A stretch of DNA of 64,000 bases, taken from assembly GCA_040403495.1 (NCBI GenBank), contig JBBAKM010000002.1:141265-205264 (forward strand), written 5' to 3'. The position numbers were made by a program, and so were the translations under genes. Within the stretch, counting starts at the first letter, position 1; every line of letters starts with the position of its first letter. The notes below the pieces were generated by a model. It saw nothing but the letters and a program-made list of their open reading frames with translations, had not been told where the DNA came from and ran no database searches. This stretch comes from JABMMZ01 sp040403495. Its GTDB lineage: Bacteria > Bacteroidota > Bacteroidia > NS11-12g > UBA955. Below, piece by piece: positions 45,703-54,174 of this stretch.

Positions 45703-45764
45703 AAGCCAATTGAATGTTGGTGAACTTATTTCATAAAGAATGAGTATAACACCAATATCGCCTT
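45703..45764 (-). repeat. Bulged-hairpin repeat, copy D
   Basis: On the minus strand GATATTGGTG pairs (one mismatch, one wobble) with CACCAACATT, flanked by AAGGC and GGCTT, with the conserved CAATT bulge. The loop (CTTTATGAAATAAGTTC) matches copy C. It lies in the spacer downstream of the E1 dehydrogenase gene. Confidence 0.55.
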
Positions 45765-45783
45765 CGAATAAAGACCATTTTTC

Positions 45784-46115
45784 ACTTAGAATAAAAATCT
45801 AAATTCAAAAATCACAAATCAAAAATTAAAAGTCCCTTCCACCATTGAGCTAATGATATTCTCTAATAAACAGATACTACTTTGACTTAGAATAAAAATA
45901 AAAAAATCTAAAATCACAAATCAAAAATTAAAAGTCCCTTCCACCATTGAGCTAATGATATTCTNNNNNNNNNNNNNNNNNNNNNNNNNNNNNNNNNNNN
46001 NNNNNNNNNNNNNNNNNNNNNNNNNNNNNNNNNNNNNNNNNNNNNNNNNNNNNNNNNNNNNNNNCTAATAAACAGTTACTACTTTGACTTAGAATAAAAA
46101 ATCTAAAATCACAAA
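45784..46115. repeat. 102-bp direct tandem repeat interrupted by an assembly gap
   Basis: A unit containing CTTAGAATAAAAATCTAAA..., AAAAGTCCCTTCCACCATTG and AGCTAATGATATTCTCTAAT recurs with a period of 102 bp (for example 45831 and 45933) and resumes after the gap at 46065. At least two and a half units are visible; the true number is hidden by the gap. Noncoding. Confidence 0.75.
45965..46064. other. Assembly gap of 100 N
   Basis: Exactly 100 N, a placeholder length, within the 102-bp tandem repeat; the true size is unknown. Confidence 0.95.
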
Positions 46116-48092
46116 TCAAAAATCCCTCAACTTCTTCAACCCCTTCTCTAACTGCTCTCTGCCCAAAAACTTATCTTCTAAATCCTTAGCCAATGGCACA
46201 GGCGTATCTAGGCTGCCAATGCGTTTTACAGGGGCATCTAGGCTTGTAAAGCAATGCTCGCTTATCCATGCGGCAATCTCTGCACCAATTCCGCCAGTTA
46301 AGGTGTCTTCGTGCAACACCAACACTTTGCCTGTTTTTTCTACTGCTGTTTTAACCGCTGCTTTGTCCCAAGGTAATAAAGTTCTAAGGTCTATGATTTC
46401 TGCATTGATATTTAAGTTTTTGCAAGCTTCTAATGCCCATTGAACACCCCAACCATAAGTGACGATAGTTAATTCTTCGCCCTCTTGAACGGTTTTAGCT
46501 TTGCCAATTTCCAAGGTGTAATAATCGTTAGGCACTTCGCCTTCTATGCTTCTATACAAGTTTTTATGCTCAAAAAACAACACCGGATTAGGGTCGTTAA
46601 TAGCGGCGCACAACAAACCTTTGGCATCATAAGGATTGCTAGGATATATAATTTTTAATCCGGGTACATGAAAAAACCAAGCCTCTGTACTCTGACTGTG
46701 AAAGGGTCCTGCACCAACGCCTGCTCCTGTCGGCATTCTTACCACCACATCGGCAGCTTGTGCCCAACGGTAGTGACTTTTGGCTAAATTGTTCACAATT
46801 TGGTTGAACCCACAGGTTACAAAATCTGCAAATTGCATTTCTACAATCGCCTTGTATTTTTTAATCGCCAAACCATATCCCGCACCTAAAATTGAGGATT
46901 CTGTAATAGGTGTATTTCTTACTCTCGCTTTGCCAAATAACTTGTAAAACTGGTCTGATATTTTAAAAACACCACCATATTCTGCCACATCTTGCCCCAT
47001 CAACACTGTGTTTGAGTGGCGTTCCATACTTTGTTTTAAACCATCACTGATGGCATCAACAAGACGTCTTGTACTGGTGTTATTGGTTGCAGGCGCAATA
47101 ATTTCTTGAATATAGGGCGCATACACATCGTTCAGTTCTTCTTCAATATCGGCAACAATTTCTGGTTCGGCAAATACCGCTGCCAAATCATCGTCCATGC
47201 CATGCTTCAACTCGTCATAAATTTGTGTTTTAAGGGTTTCGTTTAATATACCCTCTGACATCAAATAGGTTTCATAATTGCTAATAGGGTCTTTTTTGCC
47301 CCATTCATCAAACAATTCTTGAGGGACATATTTGGTACCGCTGGCTTCCTCGTGACCTCTCATTCTAAAAGTCATGCATTCTAATAAAATGGGGCGAGGG
47401 GAGTTTCTCATGCTTTCTGATAACTCAGTCGCTTTATTGTAAACCTCCAAAATATTATTACCATCGACTTGATAAGCCTCCATACCATAACCAATTCCTT
47501 TGTCAATAAACTGCTTGCATCTGAACTGTTCGTTACTAGGCGTACTTAGTCCGTAGCCATTGTTTTCTATTAAAAAGATAACGGGCAATTGCCACACAGC
47601 AGCCACATTCATGGCTTCGTGAAAATCGCCTTCGCTTGTGCCACCATCACCACTGAAAACGACACTTATTTTTTTGTCGTTGTTGAGCAAATGTGCCAAA
47701 GAAATACCATTGGCTACACCCAACATAGCACCCAAATGTGAAATCATACCCACAATGTGATAGTCGTTTGTGCCAAAATGAAAACTTCTATCTCTTCCTT
47801 TTGTAAAACCACTTTTTTTACCTTGCCATTGAGCAAATAATTGTCTGAAAGGCACTTTTCGGGTAGTAAAAACCCCTAAGTTTCGGTGAAGTGGTAACAC
47901 ATATTCATCGTTTTGTAATGCCATGGTTACACCCACAGAAATAGCCTCTTGACCTATGCCACTAAACCATTTCCCGATTTTACCCTGACGCAATAAAATT
48001 AACATCTTTTCTTCGATAATTCTTGGATAAAGGATGTTTTTATAAAGCTCTAATAAAGTTTCGTTGCTTAATTGTTTTCTGTTGTAATGCAC
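46116..48092 (-). CDS. Fused E1 alpha/beta of a branched-chain-type 2-oxoacid dehydrogenase
   Basis: 658 residues. E1 decarboxylates a 2-oxoacid with thiamine diphosphate and passes the acyl group to lipoyl-E2. Residues 1-~325 are the alpha part with the TPP motif GDGGTSEGDFHEAMN (148-162) ending ENNGYG (~176-181); from ~340 the beta part follows (VLMGQDVAEYGGVFKISDQF, GAGVGAGPFHSQSTEAWFFH and the C-terminal transketolase domain with VLHEDTLTGGIGAEIA). The alpha-beta fusion is characteristic of Bacteroidota branched-chain oxoacid dehydrogenases. It starts at GTG 48092, 4 nt after a perfect -7 box. E2 and E3 are not in the window. Confidence 0.95.
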   Translation of the reverse strand: MHYNRKQLSNETLLELYKNILYPRIIEEKMLILLRQGKIGKWFSGIGQEAISVGVTMALQNDEYVLPLHRNLGVFTTRKVPFRQLFAQWQGKKSGFTKGRDRSFHFGTNDYHIVGMISHLGAMLGVANGISLAHLLNNDKKISVVFSGDGGTSEGDFHEAMNVAAVWQLPVIFLIENNGYGLSTPSNEQFRCKQFIDKGIGYGMEAYQVDGNNILEVYNKATELSESMRNSPRPILLECMTFRMRGHEEASGTKYVPQELFDEWGKKDPISNYETYLMSEGILNETLKTQIYDELKHGMDDDLAAVFAEPEIVADIEEELNDVYAPYIQEIIAPATNNTSTRRLVDAISDGLKQSMERHSNTVLMGQDVAEYGGVFKISDQFYKLFGKARVRNTPITESSILGAGYGLAIKKYKAIVEMQFADFVTCGFNQIVNNLAKSHYRWAQAADVVVRMPTGAGVGAGPFHSQSTEAWFFHVPGLKIIYPSNPYDAKGLLCAAINDPNPVLFFEHKNLYRSIEGEVPNDYYTLEIGKAKTVQEGEELTIVTYGWGVQWALEACKNLNINAEIIDLRTLLPWDKAAVKTAVEKTGKVLVLHEDTLTGGIGAEIAAWISEHCFTSLDAPVKRIGSLDTPVPLAKDLEDKFLGREQLEKGLKKLRDF

Positions 48093-48096
48093 AGCA

Positions 48097-48104
48097 CAAA
48101 AGTA
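48097..48104 (-). promoter_or_regulatory. Bacteroidota -7 box (TACTTTTG)
   Basis: Perfect TAnnTTTG on the minus strand, 4 nt before the GTG start of the E1 gene, predicting a leaderless transcript beginning at GTG. Confidence 0.6.
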
Positions 48105-48140
48105 AGTAATTTTTAAATTTGAAGCCTACAAATTAGCCCA

Positions 48141-49919
48141 TTATTTTCCAGTGTACTCAAAAGGATTGTCAGTCCTCATTTTTAAGATTATTTGCAAAGG
48201 TTTTTTGCTTACTAACTGAGGGTTTGATAGATATATTTTCAAATCTGGCTTTTGTTGCCATTGTTGAGGATTTAATACATCTTTTAATTTGATGCTGTAA
48301 GTCTGTTTTTGACTCAAATTCATTGAACGCCAATCAACTCTTAGATTGTTTATAAAGGTTTCTATCACCAATTCATTGTCTATGGTTTCATTGTCTACTT
48401 TTTGCCAATCGAGGTAGTAATAGTGATTAGGAATAATGGAGTGAATAGGAATCGTTACCGGAACTTGTGAATTCGAAGAATCAAAGGTAAATGTCAGTGT
48501 TTTCTCATACAACAGTTGTTGGGATTTGGCTTTTTGTAAAACCACAAATTCATAGTGTAAATGGTAGTCTTTCTGCTTAATGTAAGGGAAATATCGACCG
48601 ATACTTGCCATGTTTTCGGCTTGTAAGTGGTTGCAGATTAAATAATCATATTGCATGATTTGGGTGCTGTCCAATGACTCTGTTATTTCAGTGTATTGGC
48701 AATCAAAAGTTTGTTTGGTGAGCTGTAAGTATAGTTTGAAATAATTCGAATTCCCTTGCCAATAAGTGCCGATTTTCTTTCCTGGATTCTGCTCTATAAA
48801 GCTATTATTTGAATTAATAAAAGCTTGCATAGGTTGAAAAAATCTGTTTTGAATAAAATGTGTACTGTAGTGCAAATGATGGATTAAGAGAATAAAACTA
48901 ATTGCAATTCCTGCGATTTTAAGTTTTTTGTATTTCAATGTTTCAATCCCATTTGCAGCAAGTAAAAGCAGGAAAGGGGTCGAAAAATATAAAGAAGCAG
49001 ATTGCAAAACAGGAGCCCTTAAAATGGAATAAAGATAAATGGTAATGAGAGGGACACCCCACAAACAAAGTAAAATCACTCTGTTTTTAAAGTGTTTTTT
49101 TATTTGCACAAGTGCCAAAATAATGAACAGAGAAAATAAAACAGTGATGGTAGTGGATTGGTTGAAAAGTTGCCAATAAAACTGATTGAAAAATGTCCAA
49201 TCGGGTTTGCTCAACCACTGTAATCCGCCATAACTTATTTGGGTTAAAGTTATGGGTAAATGAGGCAAAAACAACAATGAACTAAGAACTATAACGCCAA
49301 ATAGTTGTATTTTTTGTGATTGATTGGATTGTAAGATTAGGTAAGTAAATAGAATGGTTACGCTTTGTAAAAAACTAAAATAATGGGTGTAAAAACTAAG
49401 TGTGGTTATAATAGTAATGAAGATTAATCTGCCCCATTTTTTTGAATTTTGAATGAATAAATGAAGGTGATAAACAAGCATTAAATTGAGCATTAATCCC
49501 AATGAATAGGGGCGAGCAACACTTTGCAGATATAAGAAATATTCCAAGCTTATAAAGAAAATACCGGCAAGTAAAGCAGTGTATATGCCAAAGTATTTAA
49601 CCCCAATTTTAAACAAATAAAATGTACTTACGAGAGAGAAAAGTATAAAGGGAAATTTAACAGTGGCAATAGAAGCCTCACAAAAATTCACCAAACTCCA
49701 CAATATTACTTGAACCAAGGCTGGATGACCATCTACCACAACTCCTTCATTTATTAATTCACTGAAAGTTTGAAATCGGCAGCGATATAGTGCGCTGAGT
49801 TCATCGTGACTAATCGCAATATTTGAAAAGTTATAAAACAATAAACACGCTTGAACAAGCAATAACAGCGTTAAAGCAATTGATTGAGGTTTTAAAAAAT
49901 CAAGTTGCCATTGTTTCAT
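48141..49919 (-). CDS. GT39/ArnT-like membrane glycosyltransferase
   Basis: 592 residues. The N-terminal ~370 residues hold ten or more helices with the GT39 catalytic-loop acid in NIAISHDELSALY just after the first helix, a LINEGVVVDGHPALVQVILW loop, and LYLQSVARPYSLGLMLNLML. The C-terminal ~220 residues are an extracytoplasmic beta-rich domain (KIGTYWQGNSNYFKLYLQL). Such enzymes move a polyprenyl-phosphate sugar onto lipid or protein at the outer face of the inner membrane. The sugar and acceptor are unknown. Confidence 0.88.
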   Translation of the reverse strand: MKQWQLDFLKPQSIALTLLLLVQACLLFYNFSNIAISHDELSALYRCRFQTFSELINEGVVVDGHPALVQVILWSLVNFCEASIATVKFPFILFSLVSTFYLFKIGVKYFGIYTALLAGIFFISLEYFLYLQSVARPYSLGLMLNLMLVYHLHLFIQNSKKWGRLIFITIITTLSFYTHYFSFLQSVTILFTYLILQSNQSQKIQLFGVIVLSSLLFLPHLPITLTQISYGGLQWLSKPDWTFFNQFYWQLFNQSTTITVLFSLFIILALVQIKKHFKNRVILLCLWGVPLITIYLYSILRAPVLQSASLYFSTPFLLLLAANGIETLKYKKLKIAGIAISFILLIHHLHYSTHFIQNRFFQPMQAFINSNNSFIEQNPGKKIGTYWQGNSNYFKLYLQLTKQTFDCQYTEITESLDSTQIMQYDYLICNHLQAENMASIGRYFPYIKQKDYHLHYEFVVLQKAKSQQLLYEKTLTFTFDSSNSQVPVTIPIHSIIPNHYYYLDWQKVDNETIDNELVIETFINNLRVDWRSMNLSQKQTYSIKLKDVLNPQQWQQKPDLKIYLSNPQLVSKKPLQIILKMRTDNPFEYTGK

Positions 49920-49957
49920 ACATGCAAATAAAAAACAAATGCTTTTCCAAACCTAAC

Positions 49958-49965
49958 TATCTTTG
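49958..49965 (+). promoter_or_regulatory. Bacteroidota -7 box (TATCTTTG)
   Basis: Perfect TAnnTTTG 18 nt before the ATG at 49984. Confidence 0.5.
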
Positions 49966-49983
49966 TATTTTTGTTGAAAGTAT

Positions 49984-50352
49984 ATGCAAGAAATTATAGA
50001 TGATTTTAGAAATCCTAATGAAATTAGAAAGAATGATATTTTTTTTAACACGCTTTTATGGATTTTTGTTACAGTTTTAGTAATCGGTATCATTTTCAAA
50101 ATACTACATTGGCCGGGGGCTAACATTATGATTTTTGGAAGTGTTTACATGCTTACGGGATTTTTATTTTCTTTGCTCATTCGCCGAAAAAACAAATGGC
50201 TGTTTAAGGGATTTTTATTCGCATTAATTCTATTGGTTCATGTTTTTTTAATCAATCAATGGTATTCGTTTTCGAGTTTAAAGTTGGTAGAAATGGCCCT
50301 AACATTTTTTATTATTTCATTTCTACTAGGATTGGCTATTTTAAAGAAATAA
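49984..50352 (+). CDS. Small four-helix membrane protein, GldL-like motif
   Basis: 122 residues with four helices: TLLWIFVTVLVIGIIFKILH, NIMIFGSVYMLTGFLFSLLI, LFKGFLFALILLVHVFLI and LVEMALTFFIISFLLGLAIL. The segment FKILHWPGANIMIFGS resembles the first-helix motif of GldL, the T9SS/gliding motor protein, but the large GldL cytoplasmic domain is absent. Function unknown; it may be a general Bacteroidota membrane protein with this motif. It is followed by mfd, which has its own promoter. Confidence 0.75.
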   Translation: MQEIIDDFRNPNEIRKNDIFFNTLLWIFVTVLVIGIIFKILHWPGANIMIFGSVYMLTGFLFSLLIRRKNKWLFKGFLFALILLVHVFLINQWYSFSSLKLVEMALTFFIISFLLGLAILKK

Positions 50353-50379
50353 TAGAGGCTTTTTAATTTTATTTAACCC

Positions 50380-50387
50380 TATCTTTG
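50380..50387 (+). promoter_or_regulatory. Bacteroidota -7 box (TATCTTTG)
   Basis: Perfect TAnnTTTG 14 nt before the mfd ATG. Confidence 0.55.
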
Positions 50388-50401
50388 CACCTCTTTTTTA
50401 A

Positions 50402-53400
50402 ATGAAAGTCAGGGAACTTGTAGAGGCTTTCGGGCAACATGATCAAATTATTGAGTTTTTGGAGCAACGCAAAAACAACGGGCTTTCTATTGCCAGTTTC
50501 GAAGGATTGTCAGGTTCATCTTTGGCAGTAGTTCTTGCTTCTATTTTTCACCAAACTCAACAAAATATGCTTGTTTTGGTTCCCGAAACCGAAGAAGCCG
50601 AATTTTTAAGAAGCGATTTAGAACATTTAATTTCTGAAAATGATGTGCTGCTTTTACCCGATAGTTTCAAAAAACCTTTCGATTTTGAAGAGTTAAATAC
50701 GGAGCAAATACAGCGCAGAACTGAAGTAATTTCAAAACTACAACATGCTTTACATCCCTACATTGTAGTGGCAACGCCTGAAAGTATCTCTGAAAAAGTA
50801 ATCAGCACTGCACAGTTGAAATCGAACTCGTTTGAAGTTAAATTAGGCGACCTGCTTGACTTAGAATTTCTGTCAGACTTTTTGGATGAAAATGAATTTG
50901 AAAGAGAGGATTTTGTGTGTGAACCCGGACAATATGCCATCCGTGGTGGAATTGTAGATATTTACAGCTTTAGCAATGATGTGCCTTACAGAATTGTATT
51001 GGATGGCGACCAAATTGAAAGTATTAGAACCTTTGATTTGGAAACACAACTGTCTATCTCCAACATCGCCTTTTTAACCATAGTTCCCAATATCCAAAGC
51101 AGCAGTATTGCAGGCGAAAAAATATCTATTTTTAAGTATTTTACTGAAGAAACTATTTGTGTACTCAAGCATTTTGATGACCAATACCAATACCTTCAGA
51201 AACAATGGGAAACCTTATTGTCAGAAAAAATAAGACCTGAAAATTATCTTATTACACCCAATGAAATAAGAGCCAATATTACGCAAATAAAAACAATAGT
51301 AGAAGTGGGTGCAATGCGGAGTTTTAAAACGAAAAAATCGTTTAAATTCAATACCTCACCGCAACCGCTATTTCAAAAGAATATAGAAATGTTACTCACT
51401 CATTTACAAGGAAATGAGCTGAAAAATATTAAAAATTTAGTTTTTAGTGAAACGGGCAAGCAGATAGACCGATTGCTCACCATTATTGAAGACCGTCAAA
51501 AACAAATCAATATTGTCCCTATTTATCATGGTTTGGCCGAAGGTTTTTTGGAACACGATTTAAAATTAGCTTGTTACACCGAACATCAATTGTTTGAGCG
51601 TTACTACCGATTTAAAACCCAAAAAAGAGGTTATTCCAAAAGTACGGCAATGACCCTTAAGGAACTAAGTGAGTTGCAAATAGGCGACTTCGTAACCCAC
51701 ATCGACCATGGAGTAGGTAAGTTTATGGGCTTGCAAAAAACACAAATGAATGGTGTGTTACAAGAAGCAGTTAAAATTGCATACCGCGATGGTGATTTGC
51801 TCTTTATCAATGTTAACTCGTTACACAAAATATCTAAGTTTACAGGCAAAGATGGCACACAACCAGCCTTGCACAAGTTGGGAAGTGGTGTGTGGGAAAA
51901 GCAAAAAGCGAGTACCAAAAAGAAAGTCAAAGACATAGCGAGGGAGTTAATTGCTTTGTATGCCAAAAGGCGAGCACAACCAGGCTTTGCGTTTGCGCCA
52001 GACACCTACCTTCAAGTGGAATTAGAGGCCTCTTTTTTATATGAAGACACGCCTGACCAAGCCAAAGCAACAGATGAGATAAAACGTGACATGGAAAATA
52101 CCAAACCCATGGACAGATTGCTGTGTGGTGATGTGGGTTTTGGTAAAACAGAAGTAGCCATCCGTTCGGCCTTTAAGGCAGTGGCAGATAGTAAACAAGT
52201 GGCGGTTTTGGTTCCTACTACTATTTTGGCACATCAACATTACAGAACATTCAAAGAACGTTTGAAAGGTTTGCCTGTCAATGTGGATTATATCAACAGA
52301 TTTAAAACCGCAGGGGAACAAAAGAAAACCATACAAAAAGTAAAAGATGGTCAAGTTGATATTTTAATCGGAACCCATAGAATAGTGGGTAAAGACCTTA
52401 AATTTAAGGATTTAGGACTATTGATAATAGACGAAGAACAAAAGTTTGGAGTAGGTGTTAAGGATAAGTTAAAAGAAATAAGGGCCAATGTAGACACGCT
52501 AACCCTAACAGCAACTCCTATACCTAGAACGCTGCACTTTTCATTGATGGGAGCAAGAGATTTGTCGGTTATCAATACGCCACCACCCAACCGTTTTCCA
52601 ATCAAAACCGAGTTACACACCTTTGACAAAGAGCTGATTAGAAAAGCGATTAAATACGAAATTAGTAGAGGTGGACAGGTTTATTTTGTTCACAACAGAG
52701 TTAAGGACATCTATGAATACCAACACATGATAGAACAATTGGTTCCGGGTGTTCGGGTTGCTATTGCGCATGGTCAAATGGATGGTTCCGAATTGGAAGA
52801 TGTAATGCTCCGTTTTATGGAAGGTGATGAAGATGTGTTGATAGCCACCACAATTATTGAAGCAGGTTTGGATATTACCAACTGTAACACCATTATTATC
52901 AATCAAGCGCACATGTTTGGACTAAGCGACTTGCATCAAATGAGGGGTAGGGTTGGTAGAAGCAACAAAAAAGCGTATTGTTATTTGTTGTCACCGCCAC
53001 TGAACACGCTTACCTCGGATGCTAAAAAACGTTTGAGCACTATCGAAGAGTACAGTGACTTGGGGGGCGGTTTCCATGTGGCAATGAGAGATTTGGATAT
53101 TCGTGGTGCAGGTAATTTGTTGGGTGGCGAACAAAGTGGCTTTATTAGCGACATTGGGTTTGATACCTATCATAAAATATTAGATGAAGCCATCCGTGAA
53201 TTAAAACACGATGAGTTTAGCGATTTATTCAAAGATCAAATAGAAAGCATAAGCAGTAGAGACTGTCAGGTTGATACGGATTTTGATATGTTAATTCCCG
53301 ATACATACATTCGCAACATGGCAGAAAGACTGAGTTTGTACACAGAATTAAGCAAAATCGAAAATGAAGATGCGCTCACTAAATTCTCGGATATGTTGAT

Positions 53401-53716
53401 AGACAGGTTTGGAAGATATCCCAAAGAAGTGGGCGTTTTATTGGCTTCGATAAGGGTAAAATGGATAGGAAAATCATTGGGATTTGAAAAGATTGTGCTC
53501 GAAAAGCAAAACATGAAAATCTATTTTCCGGCTGATGAGAAAGCTGCTTTTTATGACAGCGCTGCATTTTCTAAAATACTACAATACATAGCAACACAAC
53601 CTGCTAAATTCGAAATGAAACAAAGTAGTAAAACCATTATTTTATTGGTAAAAAGCATCAAAAACATCCGTGAAGCAACCGAATTTATGGAAGAGTTAAG
53701 TGGCTTGTATGTATAG
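50402..53716 (+). CDS. mfd: Transcription-repair coupling factor
   Basis: 1104 residues. Mfd removes stalled RNA polymerase and recruits UvrA. Domains in order: UvrB-homology D1-D2 (~1-330), including GQYAIRGGIVDIYSFSND (~178-195); RNA-polymerase interaction (CarD-like) domain ~421-480 (QIGDFVTHIDHGVGKFMGL); SF2 translocase with Walker A CGDVGFGKTEVA (~575-586), VPTTILAHQHY, DEEQ box LLIIDEEQKFGVG (~672-684) and TATPIPRTLH; motifs V-VI with TTIIEAGLDI and HQMRGRVGRSNKKAY; and the C-terminal TRCF domain from ~950 (SRDCQVDTDFDMLIPDTYI). Full length for the family. The minisatellite and gap follow its stop. Confidence 0.97.
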   Translation: MKVRELVEAFGQHDQIIEFLEQRKNNGLSIASFEGLSGSSLAVVLASIFHQTQQNMLVLVPETEEAEFLRSDLEHLISENDVLLLPDSFKKPFDFEELNTEQIQRRTEVISKLQHALHPYIVVATPESISEKVISTAQLKSNSFEVKLGDLLDLEFLSDFLDENEFEREDFVCEPGQYAIRGGIVDIYSFSNDVPYRIVLDGDQIESIRTFDLETQLSISNIAFLTIVPNIQSSSIAGEKISIFKYFTEETICVLKHFDDQYQYLQKQWETLLSEKIRPENYLITPNEIRANITQIKTIVEVGAMRSFKTKKSFKFNTSPQPLFQKNIEMLLTHLQGNELKNIKNLVFSETGKQIDRLLTIIEDRQKQINIVPIYHGLAEGFLEHDLKLACYTEHQLFERYYRFKTQKRGYSKSTAMTLKELSELQIGDFVTHIDHGVGKFMGLQKTQMNGVLQEAVKIAYRDGDLLFINVNSLHKISKFTGKDGTQPALHKLGSGVWEKQKASTKKKVKDIARELIALYAKRRAQPGFAFAPDTYLQVELEASFLYEDTPDQAKATDEIKRDMENTKPMDRLLCGDVGFGKTEVAIRSAFKAVADSKQVAVLVPTTILAHQHYRTFKERLKGLPVNVDYINRFKTAGEQKKTIQKVKDGQVDILIGTHRIVGKDLKFKDLGLLIIDEEQKFGVGVKDKLKEIRANVDTLTLTATPIPRTLHFSLMGARDLSVINTPPPNRFPIKTELHTFDKELIRKAIKYEISRGGQVYFVHNRVKDIYEYQHMIEQLVPGVRVAIAHGQMDGSELEDVMLRFMEGDEDVLIATTIIEAGLDITNCNTIIINQAHMFGLSDLHQMRGRVGRSNKKAYCYLLSPPLNTLTSDAKKRLSTIEEYSDLGGGFHVAMRDLDIRGAGNLLGGEQSGFISDIGFDTYHKILDEAIRELKHDEFSDLFKDQIESISSRDCQVDTDFDMLIPDTYIRNMAERLSLYTELSKIENEDALTKFSDMLIDRFGRYPKEVGVLLASIRVKWIGKSLGFEKIVLEKQNMKIYFPADEKAAFYDSAAFSKILQYIATQPAKFEMKQSSKTIILLVKSIKNIREATEFMEELSGLYV

Positions 53717-53779
53717 CGGATACTAATGTCATTTTTCAAAAAAATTGCTTATAGGAATGGGTTAAAATTCAAAACTAAC

Positions 53780-53948
53780 ACCCATGTAATTTCAAAGTTA
53801 ATACCCGTGTAATTTCAAAGTTAGTACCCATGTAAATTCAAAGTAAATGCCCGTGTAAATTCAAAGTAAGTACCCATGTAAATTCAAAGTAAGCACCCAT
53901 GTAATTTCAAAGTTAATACCCGTGTAATTTCAAAGTTAGTACCCATGT
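53780..53948. repeat. 23-bp minisatellite with higher-order period of five units
   Basis: Seven full units of 23 bp plus a partial, each of the form ACCCATGTAATTTCAAAGTT followed by 3 bases, run into the assembly gap. Variants alternate (CCCATG/CCCGTG; TAATTTCAAAGTTA/TAAATTCAAAGTAA). Unit 1 equals unit 6 and unit 2 equals unit 7, giving a 115-bp higher-order period. After the gap another half unit appears at 54049. Noncoding on all frames. Confidence 0.9.
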
Positions 53949-54048
53949 NNNNNNNNNNNNNNNNNNNNNNNNNNNNNNNNNNNNNNNNNNNNNNNNNNNN
54001 NNNNNNNNNNNNNNNNNNNNNNNNNNNNNNNNNNNNNNNNNNNNNNNN
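53949..54048. other. Assembly gap of 100 N
   Basis: Exactly 100 N inside the 23-bp minisatellite; the number of repeat units is therefore unknown. Confidence 0.95.
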
Positions 54049-54144
54049 AAATTCAAAGTAAAATTTCATAATATTATTAAAATCAAGCTATTATGAGGTT
54101 TTTTGTTTTTTTAAAAAAGTTTAAAAATTAACATGAAAAAACAT

Positions 54145-54167
54145 TACTTTTGTAGCAATTAATTTTG
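54145..54167 (+). promoter_or_regulatory. Two adjacent -7 boxes (TACTTTTG and TAATTTTG)
   Basis: Perfect TAnnTTTG matches at 54145-54152 and 54160-54167, the latter 7 nt before the ATG of the DUF4143 ATPase gene. Confidence 0.45.
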
Positions 54168-54174
54168 ATTAATC

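Noticed and set aside
49984..50352. GldL of the T9SS motor
   Set aside because: Only the helix motif FKILHWPGA is shared; the large cytoplasmic domain and neighbouring gldK/M/N genes are absent.
53780..54060. CRISPR array
   Set aside because: The 23-bp units are contiguous, without unique spacers, and no cas gene is near; it is a minisatellite.
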